Notes under the pieces: generated by a model
Database searches by the model: none
Seen by the model: only the letters and a program-made list of their open reading frames with translations
Told to the model about the DNA's origin: nothing
Assembly (NCBI GenBank): GCA_958295765.1
Contig: CATQHB010000002.1
Coordinates: 2,220,091-2,284,090 of the forward strand
Length of the DNA: 64,000 nucleotides
Origin: an uncultured Dehalococcoidia bacterium
GTDB lineage: Bacteria > Chloroflexota > Dehalococcoidia > Lucifugimonadales > UBA3495
Direction of reading: 5' to 3'
Part shown: positions 60,483-64,000 of the stretch, piece after piece
Layout of the letters: the number at the start of each line of letters is the position of its first letter
Numbering within the stretch: position 1 is the stretch's first letter
Program-made: the position numbers and the translations under genes

Positions 60483-61445
60483 TCAGCCGCTTAACCGGAG
60501 CAGTTCGTCGGCGTTCCCGGCGGCGGCGGTGGGGGGAGTTGCCCACTCCTCCAGGTGGACTTGGTAGTTGCCCAGATGCTTTGCCAGGTTGTCCATAAAG
60601 TTGCGTACCGCCCGGCCCAGGAACTTGCCTCTCAGGGTGCAGACTCCCACCACCGAGGAGGGGAAAATGTGTTCCAGGGAAACTACGCCCAGCTTGTCGT
60701 GGTCTTCCGGGTGGAGGGTGAAGTCGTTGCCAATGCCGACGCCCATGCCAATCTCCACGTACTGTTTGACCGATTCGGCGTGATCCACCGCCAGCACTAC
60801 GTCAAAGTTAATGCCGTTATCCTTGAAGGCTTGTTCCAGGTTGCGGCGGGTCAGGCTCTCCGGGCCGGAAAGAATCAGGGGCCAGCCGGCGATGTCGTGC
60901 AGGTCAATAGGATGTTTCTGCAAGAGTTGGTGGCCCGGCGGGGTCAGCAGAACTACGTTGTACCGGAACAGTTCGGAAAACTCCAGCGAGGGTTCGTCCG
61001 GCGGCGGGGGCGAGGAGATAGCCAGATCCAACTCCCCGGATTTAACCAACTGAATCAGGCTGATGTAGGAGCGGGCGGTCAGTTGCAGGCGCACGTCCGG
61101 GTAAAAGTCCAGGAAGGCTTGAATCGGCTTGGGCAGATGGTGGGTAATCAGGTCGGGGTAGGCGCCGATGTGCAGGGAACCCCGGCGCTCCGTGTAGTCC
61201 ATTTGAGTCTTGAGGGTATCTACGGATTCAACTATCGGAGTAATCAATTCCAAAAATATAAACCCTTCCGAGGTAAGCTGAATCGGTCGCTTAATCCGGT
61301 CAAAGAGGGTTATGCCGAACTCATCCTCCAGCTTTCGCAGGTGGGTGGTAACCGTGGGCTGACCCAGTTCCAGCCGGCGGGCCGCCTTGGAAACGCTGTG
61401 CAAGCGCGCCACGTGGTAAAAGCTGATAATCTCGCGCAGTTCCAT
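60483..61445 (-). CDS. LysR-family transcriptional regulator
   Basis: 320 residues. The N-terminal winged HTH ELREIISFYHVARLHSVSKAARRLELGQPTVTTHLRKLEDEFGITLFDR (about 2-50) is followed by a periplasmic-binding-protein-like effector domain (about 90-300). It resembles CysB/Cbl-type sulfur regulators in having a longer effector domain and QPTVTTHLRKLE. It is divergent from the ferredoxin/MFS genes across an AT-rich 207-base region, which is the likely operator. The effector is unknown. Confidence 0.9.
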   Translation of the reverse strand: MELREIISFYHVARLHSVSKAARRLELGQPTVTTHLRKLEDEFGITLFDRIKRPIQLTSEGFIFLELITPIVESVDTLKTQMDYTERRGSLHIGAYPDLITHHLPKPIQAFLDFYPDVRLQLTARSYISLIQLVKSGELDLAISSPPPPDEPSLEFSELFRYNVVLLTPPGHQLLQKHPIDLHDIAGWPLILSGPESLTRRNLEQAFKDNGINFDVVLAVDHAESVKQYVEIGMGVGIGNDFTLHPEDHDKLGVVSLEHIFPSSVVGVCTLRGKFLGRAVRNFMDNLAKHLGNYQVHLEEWATPPTAAAGNADELLRLSG

Positions 61446-61479
61446 AAAAACGGCTACCTCAAGCGGGGTCTTTTATCGG

Positions 61480-61560
61480 ATTATGGTATATAATACATCA
61501 ATATAATATATTACACAATATCACTTGACAAAATAATAAACTATATTGAGAATGGATTTT
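61480..61560. promoter_or_regulatory. AT-rich divergent control region with promoter-like boxes
   Basis: This segment is markedly AT-rich compared with the rest. TTGACA (61525-61530) and GAGAAT (61548-61553) have a 17-base spacing toward the ferredoxin gene, and TATAAT-type words lie near 61487 and 61502. It probably contains the LysR operator (T-N11-A type) and both promoters. Confidence 0.5.
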
Positions 61561-61652
61561 GTCTGGCCCAGTTATTTGAGACTCCGGCATTGGTTACCGA
61601 AACAATCCCGAAGCAACCCCTTTGCCCCTGCTTGCAGGGAGGAGCCGGGCTG

Positions 61653-61895
61653 ATGGCTTTCGTTATTACTGAACCCTGTATCGGGGTTAAAGATGCGTCC
61701 TGCGTTGAGGTCTGCCCGGTGGATTGTATCCACACCGACGACGACGCACAGATGTATTTCATCAATCCCGACGACTGTATCGACTGCGCCTACTGTGAAT
61801 CGGCCTGCCCGGTGAACGCCATATTTGATGAGTTCACCGTTCCCGCCACGATGCGGGAATACGTGCAGAAAAACCGGGCCTATTTCAGGAAATAA
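61653..61895 (+). CDS. 7Fe/8Fe-type ferredoxin (FdxA-like)
   Basis: 80 residues: MAFVITEPCIGVKDASCVEVCPVDCI is the 3Fe-4S-type first motif (Cx7CxxxC), and CIDCAYCESACPVNAI is a full 4Fe-4S motif. The end VPATMREYVQKNRAYFRK is like FdxA ferredoxins. It transfers electrons, perhaps to the flavin or F420 oxidoreductases abundant here. The ATG at 61653 follows AGGGAGGAG. The MFS gene follows by 62 bases; the LysR gene is divergent. Confidence 0.93.
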   Translation: MAFVITEPCIGVKDASCVEVCPVDCIHTDDDAQMYFINPDDCIDCAYCESACPVNAIFDEFTVPATMREYVQKNRAYFRK

Positions 61896-61957
61896 CGCCG
61901 CGCCGCAACCCGCTGCGCCCCGGCCGCGCCGGGTGAAAATAGTCCAAAGGATAATCC

Positions 61958-63505
61958 GTGGAACTTGCGCTCCTGGTCCTGCGCCGGCTGAACGTAATCG
62001 GCAACTTCCGGGAATTGGGCAGCGACCGGCAGCGCCGGGAAACCCTGATTGGCCTGGCCGCCACCCAATTGCTGGTTCAGCTCTCCAGTATGCCCATCGC
62101 CTTGGTCATCCCGTCGGTGGCCCGCCACTTTGAGATAGACGTAGCCCAGGCGGCCTGGATGGTGGTGATTCGGCTGCTGCTGCTGGGCAGCACCGTCTTT
62201 TTAGCGGCCCGGCTGGGGCAGAAGTACGGCCACGTCCGCATCTACTTCCTCGGGGCCATCCTGCTGTCGGTCGCCAGCGTCCTGTCGGCCACCTCCTTCA
62301 CGCCCACCCAGTTGATTCTCTGGAGCGGGGTAGTCGGCATTGGCGGCGCCCTGATTACGGCCAACTCCAACGCCATCCTGGTAATGGTGTTCCCGGTCGC
62401 GGAGCGGGGCCGGGCCTTCGCCGTTCCGGTGGTGGCGGCCCGGTTCGGAACCCTCATCGGCCTGGGGATGTTCGGCGTATTCCTGCAATTCTTCGGCCTG
62501 CAATGGGGCTGGCGGCTGGTCTTTCTCTCCTCCCTGCCCATCGGTTTGCTGGCAATCTGGTGCAGCTACCCCCTGCTGAAATACCACGCCCAGCAGCTAA
62601 CCGAGGAGATGAAACAGGTCTCCATCAACTACTTCGGCGCCACTTTGATGATTGCTACCCTGGGCACCTTTATCCTGTCCGGGCTGCACATCCACGAAGG
62701 GGCCGAGTCCTTCACCACCCCGGACGCCCTGAGTTACCACGTGCCGATGCACCTGCTGTTCCTGGCCTGCCTGGCCCTGTTCTTTGTAATCCAGCAGCGG
62801 AGCAGCGACCCCTTTGTCGATTTCCGCTACTTCAAGCAGAAGTATTTCTCCATGGCCCTGTTCACCAATACCACTTTCCACCTTTCGATGCTGGCGGTAA
62901 CGACGCTGATACCCATTCTGGTGGAAAACGGTTTGGGGCAGGCCCCCATTATCGTAGCGCTGGTGCTGCTGCCCAACCAGTTTATGGGGCTGTTCCTGCC
63001 TACTTTAGGCGGCTGGATTCACGACCGTTACAACCCGCGCTGGCTCCGGCCCGGTTCCCTGCTGCTGATTGCGTCGGGGTTCTTTCTGGCGGGAATCTTT
63101 GCCGATGATATACCGGTGTATATGCTCCCGGTACTGCTGCTGCCCATTGCCATCGGCTCCAACCTGTTCAACTCGCCTAACAACGCCACGGTGATGAACT
63201 CCCTGCCGGACAACCGGGGGTTTGCCTCCGGGATGCTGGAGACCACGCGGCAGATGGGCCACTCGGTAGGGACGACGGTAAGCGCCACGGTGCTGGGGCT
63301 GGCCCTGCCGGTGGCAATTGACCTGATGCCCTCCGGGGAGGCGCAGGCGCATTACCTGGGCGGCTTCCAGCTTTCCGCCCTGACCGTGGTCTGGATAATG
63401 ATTTCCGGCAGCATCGTCGCTATGTTCCACCGCACTCCCGCCCCCAGCGCGCCGGCCCGGCAGCAGCGGGAGGCCCCGGCGCCCCAAACCGGCGGTGATG
63501 GCTAG
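61958..63505 (+). CDS. MFS transporter, DHA2 (14-span EmrB/QacA) type
   Basis: 515 residues with about 14 membrane spans. The N-terminus QLLVQLSSMPIALVIPSVARHFEIDVAQAAWMVV and the loop RLGQKYGHVRIYFLGAILLSVAS are DHA2-like. The C-terminal half has NNATVMNSLPDNRGFASGMLETTRQMGHSVGTTVSATVLG, the antiporter motif C region of the second half. The start is GTG at 61958 behind AAAGGA. It may be controlled by the divergent LysR regulator and likely exports a drug-like or metabolic compound. Confidence 0.9.
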   Translation: MELALLVLRRLNVIGNFRELGSDRQRRETLIGLAATQLLVQLSSMPIALVIPSVARHFEIDVAQAAWMVVIRLLLLGSTVFLAARLGQKYGHVRIYFLGAILLSVASVLSATSFTPTQLILWSGVVGIGGALITANSNAILVMVFPVAERGRAFAVPVVAARFGTLIGLGMFGVFLQFFGLQWGWRLVFLSSLPIGLLAIWCSYPLLKYHAQQLTEEMKQVSINYFGATLMIATLGTFILSGLHIHEGAESFTTPDALSYHVPMHLLFLACLALFFVIQQRSSDPFVDFRYFKQKYFSMALFTNTTFHLSMLAVTTLIPILVENGLGQAPIIVALVLLPNQFMGLFLPTLGGWIHDRYNPRWLRPGSLLLIASGFFLAGIFADDIPVYMLPVLLLPIAIGSNLFNSPNNATVMNSLPDNRGFASGMLETTRQMGHSVGTTVSATVLGLALPVAIDLMPSGEAQAHYLGGFQLSALTVVWIMISGSIVAMFHRTPAPSAPARQQREAPAPQTGGDG

Positions 63506-63557
63506 AAAACAGTCCGGGCGTTCCGGCATTAGCACCGGGGGTTGGCATTAGCGGCGG

Positions 63558-63608
63558 CGTAGGGGCGGGGCCGGGTAACGAATACCAACAAATGTTGGGA
63601 ATACCGAC
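63558..63608. repeat. truncated family C element
   Basis: GTAGGGGCGGGGCCGGGTAA followed by GAATACCAACAAATGTTGGG. Only one end is preserved. Confidence 0.6.
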
Positions 63609-63679
63609 CCACCCGTACCTTTGCCAAGTCAATCGCGTCTTAACCAGGGCAAACCGGGCAACCGTGGCAACCCAAGCAA

Positions 63680-63776
63680 CCGTCGTTCCGGCGAAAGCCG
63701 GAATCCAGGAAATCCCCGGGGAAAGAGCGGGCCGGCTACCGAGGGTTCTGGATTCCGGCTTTCGCCGGAACGACGG
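63680..63776. repeat. family A palindromic element, copy 11
   Basis: Intact arms, followed by three partial ACGACGGTTTTATAG-type units (to about 63825). They fill the gene-free stretch 63506-63911. Confidence 0.9.
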
Positions 63777-63911
63777 TTTTATAACCGGAACGACGGTTTT
63801 ATAGCCGGAATGACGGTTTTATGCTGCGATTGACCCGCCCGCCCCTTTGCCAGAATTATCCGGGCCGGTTAAACTATGCCGGATGATTTGCATTTTAAGA
63901 GGTACACGACA

Positions 63912-64000
63912 ATGGCGTTGTTTCTCCGGGATGAAGAGGTCAACCAGGCGGTTTCCATGGCTGAAATGCTGGATGCTATCGAGGAGATGCAGCGGCGTTT
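63912..64000 (+). CDS. start of an ornithine cyclodeaminase/mu-crystallin-like gene (partial)
   Basis: The frame from the ATG at 63912 runs to the window edge, encoding MALFLRDEEVNQAVSMAEML and about ten further residues. This N-terminus (LFLRxEDV...SMxExIxAxEExF) is typical of the ornithine cyclodeaminase family. Only about 30 residues are visible, so the call is provisional. Confidence 0.55.
   Translation, partial: MALFLRDEEVNQAVSMAEMLDAIEEMQRR

Noticed and set aside
1-64000. Autonomous insertion sequence or prophage
   Set aside because: No transposase, integrase or phage structural gene is recognisable; the repeats are all short and non-coding.

Overview
The window is a high-GC bacterial chromosome segment. 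Its gene content points to a Chloroflexota lineage, most likely a Dehalococcoidia/SAR202-type bacterium. The support is four luciferase-like flavin monooxygenases, two SDR oxidoreductases, a GMC oxidoreductase, a thiolase, MaoC hydratases, a P1 peptidase, an amidase, oligopeptide-type ABC transport genes and a UGSC-family selenoprotein. The lineage is an inference from content and repeats, not from a marker tree. Intergenic gaps are unusually full of short palindromic repeats from at least six families.

Layout. 0-3 kb: cyclophilin, rsmI and a split MaoC hydratase pair. 3.8-6.5 kb: a tightly coupled three-gene unit of an unknown protein, an AAA ATPase and a Toprim/RloB-like protein, which is a possible defence module. 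6.6-11 kb: a lactonase, then a candidate structured leader RNA with an intrinsic terminator in front of the operon P1 peptidase / DUF2520 protein / panB. 11.4-13.6 kb: a tubulin/FtsZ-like GTPase with a membrane-anchored proline-rich neighbour. 14.4-20.3 kb: two ABC permeases, an LLM oxidoreductase and a lipoprotein substrate-binding protein. 20.7-24.2 kb: an amidase and a two-domain OsmC protein interrupted by an in-frame TGA. 24.5-34.3 kb: a HicB-like protein, a DCC protein, an LLM oxidoreductase, a MetE-like methyltransferase, an MFS transporter, a YdeI-like protein and the alpha-E / transglutaminase / ATP-grasp trio. A tRNA-Ala(TGC) follows.

35-49.6 kb: thiolase, GMC oxidoreductase, VOC protein, NHL propeller, tandem coiled-coil membrane proteins, a PD-(D/E)XK/DUF4268 protein, a UGSC partner gene and the UGSC selenoprotein, Trm112-like, CopD-like, SDR, gamma-glutamyltransferase and an LLM oxidoreductase. 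50-64 kb: a pentapeptide-repeat/TIR-like protein, LLM, SDR, methyltransferase, alpha/beta hydrolase, HhH glycosylase, sfsA, pyrF, DUF951, a LysR regulator divergent from a 7Fe-type ferredoxin and an MFS exporter, and the start of an ornithine-cyclodeaminase-like gene.

The strongest result is two genes in which TGA appears to encode selenocysteine. One is a UGSC protein at 43568-44098. The other is a tandem-domain OsmC protein at 23143-24168 with TGA exactly at the catalytic Cys position. In both, a perfect hairpin with a GUG triloop lies about 20 nt after the TGA, as expected for a bacterial SECIS. No sel genes lie in the window, so the selenocysteine machinery has to be elsewhere in the genome for this reading to hold.
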